DNA of 64,000 nucleotides from Nannobrachium achirus. Taxonomy: Eukaryota > Chordata > Actinopteri > Myctophiformes > Myctophidae. The notes beneath the pieces were generated by a model. The model had not been told where the DNA came from. It made no database searches and saw only the letters and a program-made list of their open reading frames with translations. The position numbers were made by a program, and so were the translations under genes. The DNA is taken from NCBI GenBank assembly GCA_963921795.1, contig OY997655.1, positions 13,664,771 through 13,728,770 of the forward strand. Direction: 5' to 3'. Shown here in pieces: positions 10,724 to 47,673 of the stretch. Within the stretch, counting starts at the first letter, position 1, and each line of letters starts with the position of its first letter.

Positions 10724-10773
10724 TAGCCGACCTCCAAGCTCACTCCACGCGTTGTGAGCTTGGAGGTCGGCTA
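10724..10773. repeat. recurring palindrome, diverged but symmetric copy
   Basis: Perfect 20-bp arms (10724-10743 and 10754-10773) around a 10-nt loop. The arms read TAGCCGACCTCCAAGCTCAC, so the consensus AGATCTACAAG has become GACCTCCAAG in both arms together. Confidence 0.9.
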
Positions 10774-10953
10774 GTTTCAGAGCTTGATACCACACTGAAC
10801 TAAGCATAATCAAGTGAATACTGGAGATGTGGCGTAGCAGCATGGATTTCTACACAGAGTCTTTCAACATAAGATGCTCATTCAAGTTCTTTTTACAGAC
10901 GGATAAAAGGGCAGGGGCTCAAGCCCCCTTTGATGTCTATGTGTGCACGTGCC

Positions 10954-10960
<7 letters not shown>

Positions 10961-11039
<79 letters not shown>
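10961..11039. repeat. (GA)n microsatellite
   Basis: About 79 bp of pure GA. Another GA tract of 40 bp lies at 10470-10509. Confidence 0.95.
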
Positions 11040-11040
<1 letters not shown>

Positions 11041-12472
11041 CTTTCCTCCAGCTATCCCCTCAATAATCACTGCATGTAATGAGAGTTAAATGTCGTGATA
11101 AAACTTTAATTGTTAGTTAGCACTTAGTCCAGAGTGCTTCGCGTGAACAATAAAATCCCAGGTTGCAGCCAGGGGAAACAGCTATAGCTTTATAGAATAA
11201 AAGGCCAAATAAACTCAAAGCAGCATAAAAACACAAGCACAAGAATTTCTGAAAAGTTGAGAAGAAATGTGACAATGATCATGCCATCGCTTTGATTTGA
11301 TTGAACCCAGTTTCCTGCACAAGTGCCGATTTGTTTACCATTGAGCAAAAAGAGTTGAATCTGCTCCCCAAGGAAGGCGGTCGCACCACCCTGAATTGTT
11401 GCGCAGGTTCTCCAAGATAGCGCCGCCCATGGCTGCTGTGGTGACTACGTGTTGCGTTCTGTCTGTGTTGTTAGGTGTTTGTCTGTTTTTTGTTTTTATG
11501 TTATATGATTTGAATGCAAAAATGTAGTATGCCAAAGCAAATTCCTATGTGTATTACACAATGGTTAATAAAGTAATCTGAATCTGAATCTGAAAGAACC
11601 TGCCTGCTTCATGAGTTGAATCTTGACCATCGGGCCAAAATTCTTGTCAGATCCTGTGTCTGGGTGAGACATGACCTTTGACACGATTTAAATGTCTCAA
11701 TAGAAGAGCAGGCAGACAAAATACAACCACCCTGGCAAGTTGTGTATATTTGGACACATTTGGACAAAATCTGTGTGCTTCCCTGCCTTGAAATAACTTT
11801 AAAAATGAAGGGACATCACATCATGGATAATGTTCTGAAGCATGGTGAGCCTTTAGATTCCACTGGAAGCCCAGTGAGCCATATAGTCAGCTATTAGATG
11901 CTCGTCTAAAACGGAGTTACAGTATAAATGGTCTGAAAGTGAATGTTTTTTTCAACGTATAGGCTCAGCTTAGACATCGATTAGCTGTTTTTTTAAGCGT
12001 TGTTCTAATGTACTGTTCTAAAACTACCTGCTCATTGAGAGCAATTAGGTGTTCCGTGACCTCGCGTCACCAGTCTTCCCTAAGAGGAAAGCCTGGTACT
12101 CGTTTACAACGGGCCGTTTGATCCGGTCTAGGTGGAAAACCACGAGCAGAAGAAGCGGCGTCGCTTTGTTTTGGTTCCCCCGTTTGTTTCCCCAATCCCT
12201 ATTAAAATGCTTGAGTAGCCTAGTGTAGTCTTGCCAGTTGCTATACGAGTTGGACTAAAATATGCATATACCAAACGAATTTTCCAAAAGCAAAACTACG
12301 CCGCATCAAGGGGTTTATTATGTAGGCCCTAAAAAAATGTCCTTGAGCACAGGGGAATTATTTTGGGTTAAAACTGTTTCCGGTTTGATAGTTCCGGCAG
12401 GAGCGTTTCGCTGTTGTCATCTTTTCAACACCCAACCCAAACCCTTACCACCCTAACCTCCGTGGGGTGAGT

Positions 12473-12731
12473 CGCTAACCCTCCTGTCTAGGACTACAAC
12501 ATGACGTAGTGCTAACCCTCCTGTCTAGGACTACAACATGACGTAGTGCTAACCCTCCTGTCTAGGACTACAACATGACGTAGTGCTAACCCTCCTGTCT
12601 AGGACTACAACATGACGTAGTGCTAACCCTCCTGTCTAGGACTACAACATGACGTAGTGCTAACCCTCCTGTCTAGGACTACAACATGACGTAGTGCTAA
12701 CCCTCCTGTCTAGGACTACAACATGACGTAG
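12473..12731. repeat. 37-bp minisatellite, 7 copies
   Basis: Seven near-identical head-to-tail units beginning GCTAACCCTCCTGTCTAGGA and ending ATGACGTAGT. There are no spacers, so it is not a CRISPR array. Confidence 0.95.
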
Positions 12732-12782
12732 AGTGGTGGTAGACCGGATCAAAGCCCGAAAGGTGAAGCGATCCCAGGCTAG

Positions 12783-12890
12783 GGGTTAAGTGTTTTGCTC
12801 ATGGATACTTTGACAAAGTTTGACACCAGGATCAAACCGGTAACCTTCCAGTTGGTTCCCAAGCCTACCTCCTGAGCCACTGTCACCCCT
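12783..12890 (-). mobile_element. tRNA-derived SINE fragment
   Basis: Read on the minus strand it has a tRNA-like head: A-box-like TGGCTCAGGAGGT and B-box-like GGTTTGATCCTGG, followed by a body with TTTGTCAAAGTATCC. It is cut by a poly-C tract at 12892-12915. Confidence 0.6.
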
Positions 12891-13115
12891 CACCCCCCCC
12901 CCCCCCCCCCCCCCCAGAGTACACAGCAACAGACCACCACCCACCGCATGCCTCACTCCTCTCCACTCAGTAAGCAACACACAGAGGAATGTATGTGTCG
13001 CATTAGTTTAGAAAGTACAAGTAAGGAGAAGAGAGAGAGAGAGAGAGAGAGGTTAATACTGTATATACCCATCATCATCCTCCCCTGGGCTAGCAGCTTG
13101 CTGATCATTTATCAT

Positions 13116-13116
<1 letters not shown>

Positions 13117-13160
<44 letters not shown>
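13117..13160. repeat. (TG)n microsatellite
   Basis: About 44 bp of TG, with further TG/CG-rich alternating DNA at 13280-13337 and 13516-13533. Confidence 0.95.
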
Positions 13161-13162
<2 letters not shown>

Positions 13163-14690
13163 GCCGCTGGCATGGATGTGGCTCAGAGATAGCAGCCACT
13201 ATGGGGGTGGGGAGGGAGGGAGGGTGGTGTTTGTGTCTCTGCCAGATGGAGGAGAGAGGGTAAACATAATGTGAGGACAGGTGTGTGCGCGTGCTCGTGT
13301 GATTGTGTGTGTGCGCGCGCGCGTGTGTGTGTGTGTGGTTCATATCTTGGACAGTCATACACAGATGTTAATTATGTTGTGCTGTAGTGATGATACTCAG
13401 TCCTTGTGGGGTAGCGACGCGTGGCTTGAAGGCATCCTTGAATCGTTCTAAGCTTTGTTGAACCTCTCTCTGATGTTTTTGGAAGCTAGTGGTTTGGGCA
13501 CACACAAATAATTTAGTGTGTGTGTGTGTGTGTGACTATGTGCAGAATATTCTCAAGGATTTTAGAAGCAGGTTGAACCTCACCAATACGCGTGACGACA
13601 CCGCCACCTTGTGGTCAAAGACGGTCCATTTAATATAAACTGACTTCCCATGTCTTGTGTCATTGCATGGGCCCTTCTACAAGGAATGATTCATTTACAG
13701 GGTTTGTGTTTTTAAAATGTAAAATGTAGGCGTATATTTTAAATGGTTAAACTGGTTTTCATGTTAGTAACACATTTTACTGGGGACCTCCTGGGACCCC
13801 CATAACTTAAGGACCCCCTTTGAGAACCATTGGCCACTAATGCACACCAAACTGGGGGTCCTTGAAATGTAAAAGGTCGCTGTCCTCCATTCATACAGTG
13901 TATGGATAGGCTACAGTATGCCTATAGGGCTGAAGTGTTTAACGTAATCTATGTTTTGTAATAAAAATTAAAATCAACAGTATATGTTTTCAAATAATCA
14001 CAGTGGAGTAAATTAAAGTAAACAATATTTGCCTCTGAGATGTAGTGGAGTAGAGAAGAAGAAGATACACACATTTTTTGAAAATTAGAAATACTCCAAT
14101 AAAGTAAAAGTAGCTACACTACAGTATACCTGAAAACTGTACAGAAGTACAGCTACTTGAGTATTATAGGCCTAAATAAATGTATTTGGTTATTTTCCAC
14201 CATGAGCTGCAGTACAGATAGCTCCACTACTGCGGAAGCGGTTATGACCAATCAGAGAACAGACCGTGGTTACCAGGTTACCAAGGAGAGGACCAATCAC
14301 AGAACATACCTTGGTTGCACTTGCACACTTTCATCATCAGCACACAAGAGTCCGGCTCCTGACTGGCGTTACATCCAAACTGGCAACTCACCCAATGCTG
14401 TGACACCAGGGGTCGCTGTTTCACGATCTTTGGCAAGTTTCTGTATGCATCTGGTGACAGATTAGATGTAATGTGTAGCCTACATTTGTCATGTATTATG
14501 CATGTTATCTTCAATAAAAAAACACAAGTGAATAAGTGTAACCATGGTTAATCTTTGGTTCAAGTTCAACACTTGCTACTTCAAATATTGTGCTGGGTTG
14601 GAAACAAGGCCCACTTACAGACATGTTAATAATTCTGATTCTAATAAGAAGGCTTATTTTGTACACAATATTATATCTACTATTATTTAT

Positions 14691-14860
14691 AGGAGTAGTT
14701 TAACGTAAAAAATGAGTTACACCCCCCATTTAGCATTGAATTAATGGAGATTTATTTAGTCCTCTTTTGATTTTGAAACAAAAGCAAACAAAATAATCTC
14801 CATTAATTTAAGGTTCATGAGGTGCTTAATTGATTTTTTTGGGGTGAACTAGTCCTTTAG
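14691..14860. repeat. small palindromic MITE-like repeat
   Basis: The arms begin near GGAGTAGTTTAACG and end near GTGAACTAGTCCTTTA, with the inner arms (AATGGAGAT...AATCTCCATT) pairing well. No target duplication was established. Confidence 0.6.
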
Positions 14861-14999
14861 GGAAGATTGCCCATGTTCCATCCACTTTAGTTCCTAATAG
14901 CTTTGGGAACCCAGGCGTTTAGTTCCTACCCTGGGCCTGAAGGTTTGAATAACTGTCTTGTGTTATTTATTACTAGCCCTTACCCGTTCAAAGATATGA

Positions 15000-15255
15000 G
15001 CTCCGAAATGATGTGCAGTGTGTGGATTATGGGATGTGCACTGTGCACACAGTATATGAGGGATGGAAAGTAACTTTAACTGGTGCTTGCATGCTAATAT
15101 GTAGGAGCATCAATGTAAGAAATACCCGTTCCATTTAACGGCTACAGAGATACTGTGTACCGATCTGCATGATTTTGGACAACATCTGTAACAGGGCCAG
15201 AACCACCCCCCCCGCCCGCCCGCCTGCCCGCCTGCCCGCCTGCACACACACACAC

Positions 15256-15292
<37 letters not shown>

Positions 15293-15640
15293 TGTGTGTG
15301 TGTGTGTGTGTGGGTTTGTGTGTGATTGTGCATGGCCTGAACAACAGCGCCCCTCCCTTAACATGTGTGGTCACAAAAGGTACTGTAGGCTAAATAGATA
15401 TAGATACACCATAAAAATGCAATTATACAGCATACGATTTGTGAAAGTGACAAACGGGCTTCACAGTTATGTCAGGTGTGTTCATATGCTGATGGTGATG
15501 CGATTTCAGATCAATTGCTCCAGCCACCGAGGAGAAACGCTGTTTCATACAGACACTCACTCAGACAGACATTCGCAAAATTATAGTATAGATATGTGGC
15601 CAGCTGAAAGTATATGCCCTCCCCTGGCACTACCCAGCTG
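15000..15640. repeat. interspersed repeat with internal poly-C/(GT)n, copy 1
   Basis: It starts near CTTACCCGTTCAAAGATATG and contains 35 C at about 15257-15291 followed by (GT)n to 15322. A reverse-complement copy lies at about 49390-49950 and partial copies at 22735-22870, 23870-24060 and 61950-62055. No coding capacity was recognised. Confidence 0.7.
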
Positions 15641-16407
15641 TATTTGAAAGATATCTTAATCAAATGTAACTGAAAAGAAGAAGAAGAATAAACAACAACT
15701 AATGAGTCAGCAAATATTGTGTCACTTGTGTAAACAGGTTGAAATATTCCAGTGAGGTCATGTTATAAAAGGCTGAAGGCCTTTTTGTATTGTTTTCAGT
15801 TACAGTAGGCTAATTAACAGTTATTAGTCTATTAGTCTCTGTTGCAATGCTCATAAAATAGCAGCAGTGTCAGTTTACATGAGATTGTCTTCGTGTTTTT
15901 GTTGTTTTCACATGAAAAAAAAGAAAGAAAAAGTAAAAGTACGTAAAGTACGTTTTGCTGTTTGAATAGAGTCAAGATGAGCTTGAATTTCTATAATACC
16001 CACTTGAACTGAATTGAATTGAATTCCTTGGGTCAGAATTATATAGAACATTTTTGTTCATTTGTATATAATTCCTACAGGAGATGAATAAGGTAAGACA
16101 GGAAATGAACAGCGACCTCCAGAGGCAGACAGTATTCCACAGGTCACCACTTTCGTTGCAACGCCTTCCTCTTTCCACTCAGAACGCCGGTTACACCGCA
16201 AGGAGACACACAGTCAGACACCCTGCACCCTGCCCAGTGCACCAGCACTCACTCTACTCCACCAGCCTGGGGAAACAAGAAGAGAAAAGGCTGCACAAAC
16301 TGAACTAAAAATAAATGATAACTGCCGTTACAGGGAGTCACATTAACCGGTGTTTAAACAACAGTTGCATGAGTTAAAGCTATAGCCTTTCGGGCGTTAA
16401 AGTCAAG

Positions 16408-41037
<24,630 letters not shown>

Positions 41038-41108
41038 TTAAGAAAAATGCGACAACAACAAAAAAAGAGAGAGAAACAAACACAAAAAAGGCTGGACATT
41101 GTTTTGTA

Positions 41109-41114
41109 ATTAAA
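41109..41114 (+). promoter_or_regulatory. cdr2: possible polyadenylation signal ATTAAA for cdr2
   Basis: ATTAAA lies 71 bases after the cdr2 stop. No AATAAA occurs in the next several hundred bases, so the real site may be farther downstream. Confidence 0.35.
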
Positions 41115-42811
41115 AGAAGCAGAGGTCGCGAGCTGAAGCCATTCAGAACTTTCACCTCAAATTGCCATCAAAGGAATAAGCTTGTGAAATAGAAATGTAG
41201 ACTTTTAGAAGTCAGTCAAGTGTCCTGGAGCCTAGCGGTAGCCTACTGTATTGTATTGTATGTTTAGGCCTGATTTCTGCTTAGTTGCGTGCCGGAGTCG
41301 TGCCATCGAAAATAGACAGTCTACGAGCTCACAGCAACGCGCTGTGTGTGCGGTACAGTATGTGCCTATTTTTCCGTGCGCGACGCAGGCGCGCTACCAA
41401 GTCTAAATCAGACCGTTTATTTATTGCCTAGAAACGGTGTCATCCCCCCCCCCCTCCCCCTCCAAGGGCTTCCGATTGAATTAGAGTGACACAGGAACTA
41501 TGAGGAGGAAAACACCAGCGGCTCATTATGTCCTAATATGGCTCATATGTCCTAATATGGCTCATATGTCCTAATATGGCTCATTTTGCACAGAAACAGC
41601 AGTGCCTGATGCCCTTCTTGACTTGTACTATCACTCTTACCTCGCTCTGAAACAAACAAAACGCCCTGCCAAAAACCAAGCTCCTATTTAAATACTTTTC
41701 CGTGGAATAGCACTTTTACATCTTAGTAATTTATAAGATGCATTTGTCGTTGTTTATGTCTTGTTTTCTTTTTTTACTTGGCTCATTTGATCAAAATGTG
41801 CGATTTATGCAACCTCTTTTTCTAACTGGAACAAAAGAAAAGTAGCCTTCTGTGATCGTTCGTCTCACCTGAGTCTTGTTTATGATCAACCACTCTCAAC
41901 AATGACCTGCTGAAGAAGCTTAAACCATGTAAAAATCTTTTGGGGGATGAACCATCCCTTTAAACCAAGGGTCTTCAACAGGGGGTCCGGGCCCCCTAGG
42001 GGGTCCTCAAACTTCAGGGGGTCCTCCAAAGAGAGAGGAGAAAGGGAAGAGGTTTGGTGTTGAGGGGAGAAGTATAATATCTGAAAACACAAATTAACAT
42101 GAATCCAAAATACACTAAAGATTGCGCTGTCAAACAACAAAACGATAAGGAATCTATGAAAAGGTTGTGGGGGTCCCTGCTTCATCTCTCTCTCTCAACT
42201 AAGGGGTCCTTAGCCTGAAAACATCGAAGACCCCTGCTTTAAACCCCAGCATCTGTATTGTGGTGAAAGCTGTTTGTGGATCTGTTATCTGAAAACAGAC
42301 ACCCATGTAGAGCCCTGAGGGACTCTGGTCAGCCATGTAGGGTTTAAGTGTGGTTAAACGATCAGACTCGCTTCACAGACTGCTTGCTCACCAGAACCAA
42401 AACCTTGTTATTTACGGTGCTCTGGCGGAACCTGGTTGAGGTTTTCATAAACAACATAATATACAATGCAGGAATCAAGTAATATAAGTCTTCTGCGTAA
42501 CCTGCTATGCATCCCATTCCCATCCCATGTCTATAATGCATTACGATAACGCTGTATAAGTTACAAGAACTTGTAAATACTCATCGTGCTTCATAACAAT
42601 AATCATAACACATTATAAAGCATTTTGTAATGACTTATGTTCAAGTAGTATTGCTGGACTCTCAGACCTGTTTCATATGTTATAATTATAATAATTTTAT
42701 GATGTAATATCATCACAGTTATAATGCACTAGTGGGATTATAAATCACTATATACTATACTGACGAGCACTAAGAGTTGAGGAATTAGATTTTGTATAAC
42801 ACGGTTCTATT

Positions 42812-42880
42812 GTGATCCACATGCTCACAACACCTCGCATTGAGAGGCGCTGTGAGCCTGTAGATCGGCTGTTTTCACAA
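42812..42880. repeat. recurring palindrome
   Basis: ATCCACATGCTCACAACACC on the left and GCGCTGTGAGCCTGTAGATC on the right, imperfect. Confidence 0.75.
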
Positions 42881-43997
42881 TTTCTGCCAATTTGTCATTT
42901 TAGAGGTATTAAAAAGTTCTTAAATTGTCACTTTACAAATGTGCATATACCCCCTATACACTTAAACTGTATGTTGGTTTGTTTACTGGTGAGTGAGAAA
43001 ATAATGTTGCACATTAAGTTAATGCATCATAACATCATTATAATGTATTACAGGTATGATAATTATAGTTATACACTATGATCCTAACCAAAACCTAAAG
43101 TCAATCAGTGACCAGCAATTATGAAGTAGTATGATACTTAACATATGAATGAGTGCTTATAATGTGTTCCATCATGAGTACTTGTGATTGCTTACATCTG
43201 TTATAAGCCAGTTACATTACCTTTATACCTGGCCTTATAAGTCCATATAAATGCCTTATAATATAATGTGTTATGATTATTGTGATAAAGCATTATGAAT
43301 ATTTACGAGTTCATGTAACTATAGACCCGTTTCTTGTTTACAAACATTGGGAGTAAATGCACAGGTGACTGTATCATGTAATCAATGCCCACCAATCCCC
43401 AAACCTGTTGTTTTGGGGAGTGCTGGTTTCATTGGCTAATTTTGGTACCGACCTGCGTGTGCATCTAGTTCTTATCAGTGTAACGTGGACCAGAAATGTG
43501 TCTATAGATATGCATTGATATAAGCAGATCATAATGCATTATAAATGTTTTATAATGAATTATAGACATGGAATGCATACATAGCAGGTTTTACCGTCCT
43601 CTGTACTTGTAGCATGTTTTTTGTTTTCTTAAGAAAGACTGCTTGAATAGTTTGCGATCAGATTAGGTGGCTTTGACTGAAAGTCGTATTACGGTTAAAT
43701 TAGGACTTACCAAAAAATATAAACTGTGAACTTGAGAATGCTTTGAAACGGTGTAACTTGACCACTGCTAGGGTTGGGATCGCCTATACAATTACAATAC
43801 CGTCTGTTCTCTTAATTGTTATTATTTTATTTACATTTCCAGGACCACCATTACGGGTCCATTGGGTTCCATGTGTACTCTGTCAGAGTTGCAGACCTGT
43901 AAGGGTCCATTTGTTACTCCCTATCCACAAGTTTCCAAAGTCCCATCGTAAATTGCGCAGAAGGTGTGCGGCAGTTTCCGGTATCAAAGCCGAGAGT

Positions 43998-44053
43998 GAT
44001 CTACAAGCTCACAACCGTTGCTTTTGCGACGCGAGCTTGTATGTCTGCTGTTC
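43998..44053. repeat. recurring palindrome
   Basis: GATCTACAAGCTCACAACCG and GACGCGAGCTTGTATGTCTG, imperfect centre. Confidence 0.75.
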
Positions 44054-44778
44054 TCCGGAAGTGTCCCACAGATAATTCTACAGTAAATTATCGCGGAAAC
44101 GGGTGGATAGCAGTGGTTCTAAACTACTGGTGTGGTCCTTGAGGGGGTCCCAGGTGGTCCCCAGCTAATGATGGAGAGTTGGGAACCAAATCAACTCTTA
44201 GAGATCTTTAACTCTTGAGAGTGCAAAATGAAACCAAATGAACCCGTTAGGCTAAGTCCTAACAATTCGAGAATTTAGAAGAATTGTTTTGATCAAGGTT
44301 TGCCTGTTCTCTCTCTTGTGGTACCACACCAATACAGCATGGAATTGTGGACAAAGTTTTAGCCAACGAGAAAAGAATATTCTGAGTTTCAAATCCGTGG
44401 CTCAAATGCCAAACAAATAATGGTCCTTGAGATGAAAAGGAAAACCACTGCCCCATAGAAACCGTGAAGGACCTGAAGAAATCTTTAAGTAACGGTAATC
44501 GTTAATATCCTCACGGATCCCAACCCTAACCGTCCACAGCCCACTAATGCCTGATTTTAGTGGACTGCGAACACAAAAATGTATTTTGTTGTTGCATTGC
44601 TGCCTGTCTTACATAACTTGTCCCCTGGTTTTGCTTGATTATGCGCACATAGTTTGCAGATGTTGCTGTAAAAATCACTTTGAGATGCACTTTAGCGTTG
44701 CACAGGGATTATCCATGCTTTGGTGACACTTTACGTTGCGGTTCTATAATACAGTTCTAAGGCCTGGGTTATACTTCC

Positions 44779-44844
44779 AGATCTACAAGCTCACAGCGTA
44801 TGGCAGCAGCGACATGTTGTGACCTTGTAGATCGGGCTATTTTT
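44779..44844. repeat. recurring palindrome
   Basis: AGATCTACAAGCTCACAGCG and TGTTGTGACCTTGTAGATCG. The flanks contain GGCCTGGGTTATACTT and GCGCGCGACACC, also seen around the half copy at 41309-41345. Confidence 0.75.
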
Positions 44845-46629
44845 GGCGCGCGACACCCGTGCACAGCCAAGTATAGATCGGGCATTTTAGACTGTGACAT
44901 GCTAGTTGTCTTAACTGTTTTCTAGACCAAAATGGCCACATTTGCTAGCAGTATGTATGTACAGTATGTTTATTACCAGTATACCCAGTTAAATGCAGAC
45001 ATGTGAATGTGTTTTAAATGTTTATTTTTTCTTTTCTTTTTTTTCCACATTCATTGATATCTGTTGACGCATAAAGTCTGTCTGAGAAGGCTAGCTTATC
45101 AGCAAAATTTGTCCGTTGCCTTGTTTTTTCATTCAAGAAATTATAAAAAAAAAATGCAAGGTTGGAAGTTTGGAACAAGGGTGAAAAAAACTAGACCAGG
45201 TCACCTGGTTCTGCCAGACCCGCAATGAAAATCAGAATGCAAGGAAGGGGGGGGGGGGGGGGTGGATCAATCTTAGTCTGGCCTCTCTCCTTTGACCTGT
45301 CCGGCTGTTTTCACTAGTATGGCACTGAACTAACACATGAACACACAGGATTGTATAGGCTGAGCAGCTGGAAATGTTTCTGAGCTTGTAGATGGGCTGA
45401 GGAATTTATAGTGTCAGCAGCTCGTCAGCCAACTCAACTCAGCTGGTCCTGTACAGGTGACGGCCCTCAAGGCAATCAGCCGAGCAAGGGAAGGGAGGGG
45501 CAGATGAGCAGTCAGAGGCAAACACAGGCACACTGAGGAAAAGAGGGACCGACCGACCGACCGACAGACCGACAAAGCCTTTTGTAGGCCGACCCCCTGG
45601 GTCTGGCAATGACAGTGCAGGTACACATTCCTATACAATAGGAATGTGTAGCTGCACTGTAATTAGATTCAACACGATTCGGAAGTCTCGTGAGTCGAGA
45701 TTTCGGACGCGAGTACTGTTTTACGGCAGAATCTCAATAATGACAAGCCTTGAGTATAATGTTGTTGCTACGTCTATAGTGTGTGTATGAAGGGGCACTA
45801 TGAGCCGAAAAAATATATATTTTAAAATTATGGAAATAAGTGGATTTGCAAAACCCCACAGCTCCCGTTCTGAGCTGTGGTCGGGTCTATTTTGATAAAA
45901 TAGCATCTGGGTGAGTTTTTTGGAGACAAATTAACAACAAAACAAGGTAAGAAAGCCATTTAGACCGGAATTTACCTTAAAATTAAGTTGAAGTGTAACA
46001 GCGTTAATCACTTCTGCAATAACATGCCAGGGTGTACAATTCTAAGCCACCTGCATCTAATGTCCATTGACCCAGCAGACTGCTTAAGACCTGGTCTTGA
46101 ACTTGTGACCTTATGCTCACCAGGCAGTCACTCTAACCATTCACCTATTCATGTTGAGGCTTTGCTTGAAAATGTATAAGAACTCTCTCCAAAACCTCTC
46201 CAGAATAGACCTGGCTGGCTCACACAGACAGGCCATGTCTTGACTCATGAGGCCACCATGTACAGGTTGTGTCAGAGCATCTTAATTGTGGGCTTGCCTG
46301 GAAGGCGAGCACACGTATGTTATCTTCATTATTTATATACTATACTATAGGCCTACTAGTCAGTATCTCCTCAAAACCTTGGCGCGATTCATCTCCTACA
46401 CGTTTACACCTTTCAACACCATTCACATTTTTATGTGTTCAGCTTACTGAGGACACGTGTGCTTGTATTTTTCGTTTTGAAATGTTTTGTAGTATAATTA
46501 TAAAAATTATTGAGACCCATAGGGTCCTAGTTAAAATCCAGCAAATAATCTTTCTAATGTTTATCTTACTCTTGCACCTTTATCTGATCTTTTAGTTAAA
46601 ATGTGCAAAAGAAGATATTCAACATAAAT

Positions 46630-47150
46630 CTTCCATAGGGTAGTGGCAAAGGAAAAAGCCTAACGAGCAGGAGGTTACTGGTTCAAACCTGGCAATTGTC
46701 AAGGATGTTATAACATTTTTACCTTGTTCCTATACCTTTACCTGATCTTTACTTGAAATTGTGGGTTAAAAGGTGGGTTAAATATTACTTTCCTGATTGA
46801 TTCTTCATGTCAGCATGGCTCAAGAGATAAGTCGCAGGTTAATATGTGGAAGGTCTGGGGTTCGAAACCCCTGATCAACATTTTCATTGTCCATTTGAAT
46901 TCTAAAAGGTGGGTTAAATATTACTTTCCTGATTGAGTCTTCATGTCTGCATGGCTCTAGAGATACGTCAAGGGTTTATATGCGGAAGGTCAGGGGTTCG
47001 AAACCCGTGATCAACATTTTCAATGTCTATCTGAATTCTAAAAGGTGGGTTAAATATAACATTCCCGATTGTCTCTCTATGCCAGCGTGGCTCAAAAGAT
47101 AAATCAAAGGTTCATCTGTCAAAGGTTGCAGGTTCAAAGCTCCAACAAAA
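46630..47150 (+). repeat. tandem tRNA-like units, 136-bp period
   Basis: Units start at 46813, 46949 and 47085 with GCATGGCTCAAGAGATAAGT-like A-box sequence. The first two also carry an intact B-box GGGGTTCGAAACCC; the third keeps only a degenerate GCAGGTTCAAAGC. An older unit with GGTTCAAACC lies near 46670. No unit folds as an obvious intact tRNA; they look SINE-derived. Confidence 0.55.
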
Positions 47151-47604
47151 CTAAAAGTCAACTCAAAAGCTCTAACAAAAAGAAAAGTCAACTTATAAAA
47201 AAAAAAGAAACTCAAACAAAAAGCAAAGTCAACTAAAAGAAAAAAACTCAAACAAAAAGCAAAGTCAACAAAAAAAAAACCTCAAAAGCCTCAATAAAAT
47301 ATATATATATAATCAAGGGGGAACAAAAAAAATTGCAATGGTGTAAAACCACAATTAAACAATAACCATCCCCTCAAAAGTAGCATACAATAAAATGTAA
47401 TTATATAATTCATATGTAAATTTCCTAAACTCCTCCCCCTAGAGGTGGGCTTTATCTATGCTCCACCCTCTCGTACCGGAGTTAAAAGAGGGCGTGAAGA
47501 AAAGGTTGGGCTCCTCCCTCTCCTACCAGAGCTAAAAGAGGGGTTGACGAGGGAGGTGGGCTGATTCCATGCACTTTGCCTTAAAAAGACCAAATTGAAG
47601 ACTT

Positions 47605-47673
47605 TCCAGTAGTGAGATTCAAACCCACAACCTTCAGGTTGTGAGTCCTTTGCTTTACCACTGCACCACCAGG
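47605..47673 (-). pseudogene. tRNA-like pseudogene or SINE head
   Basis: Read on the minus strand: CCTGGTGGTGCAGTGGTAAA (A-box-like), an anticodon-arm-like stem with ACAACCTGAAGGTTGT, then GGTTTGAATCTC (B-box-like). The acceptor stem does not pair convincingly, so it is not called as a tRNA gene. Confidence 0.45.

Larger units (their letters stand above)
8754..16300. other. intergenic, repeat-rich DNA upstream of cdr2
   Basis: No protein gene was recognised. It contains TC and GA microsatellites (8921-8957, 10470-10509), a MITE (9507-10100), minisatellites, a SINE fragment (12783-12890), poly-C/GT tracts and a small palindrome at 14691-14860. Stretches such as 11045-12260 and 15640-16300 hold nothing identifiable. 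The cdr2 promoter and 5' UTR should lie at its right end but no clear core promoter element was seen. Confidence 0.6.

Noticed and set aside
12473..12731. Regular repeats resembling a CRISPR array
   Set aside because: Units abut with no spacers and the genome is clearly vertebrate.
15110..15393. Pro-rich and Gly-rich open frames
   Set aside because: They come from the poly-C and GT tracts read on both strands.
46813..47150. Functional tRNA genes
   Set aside because: Promoter boxes are recognisable (the third unit lacks an intact B-box) but acceptor and anticodon stems do not pair, and the units are SINE-like.
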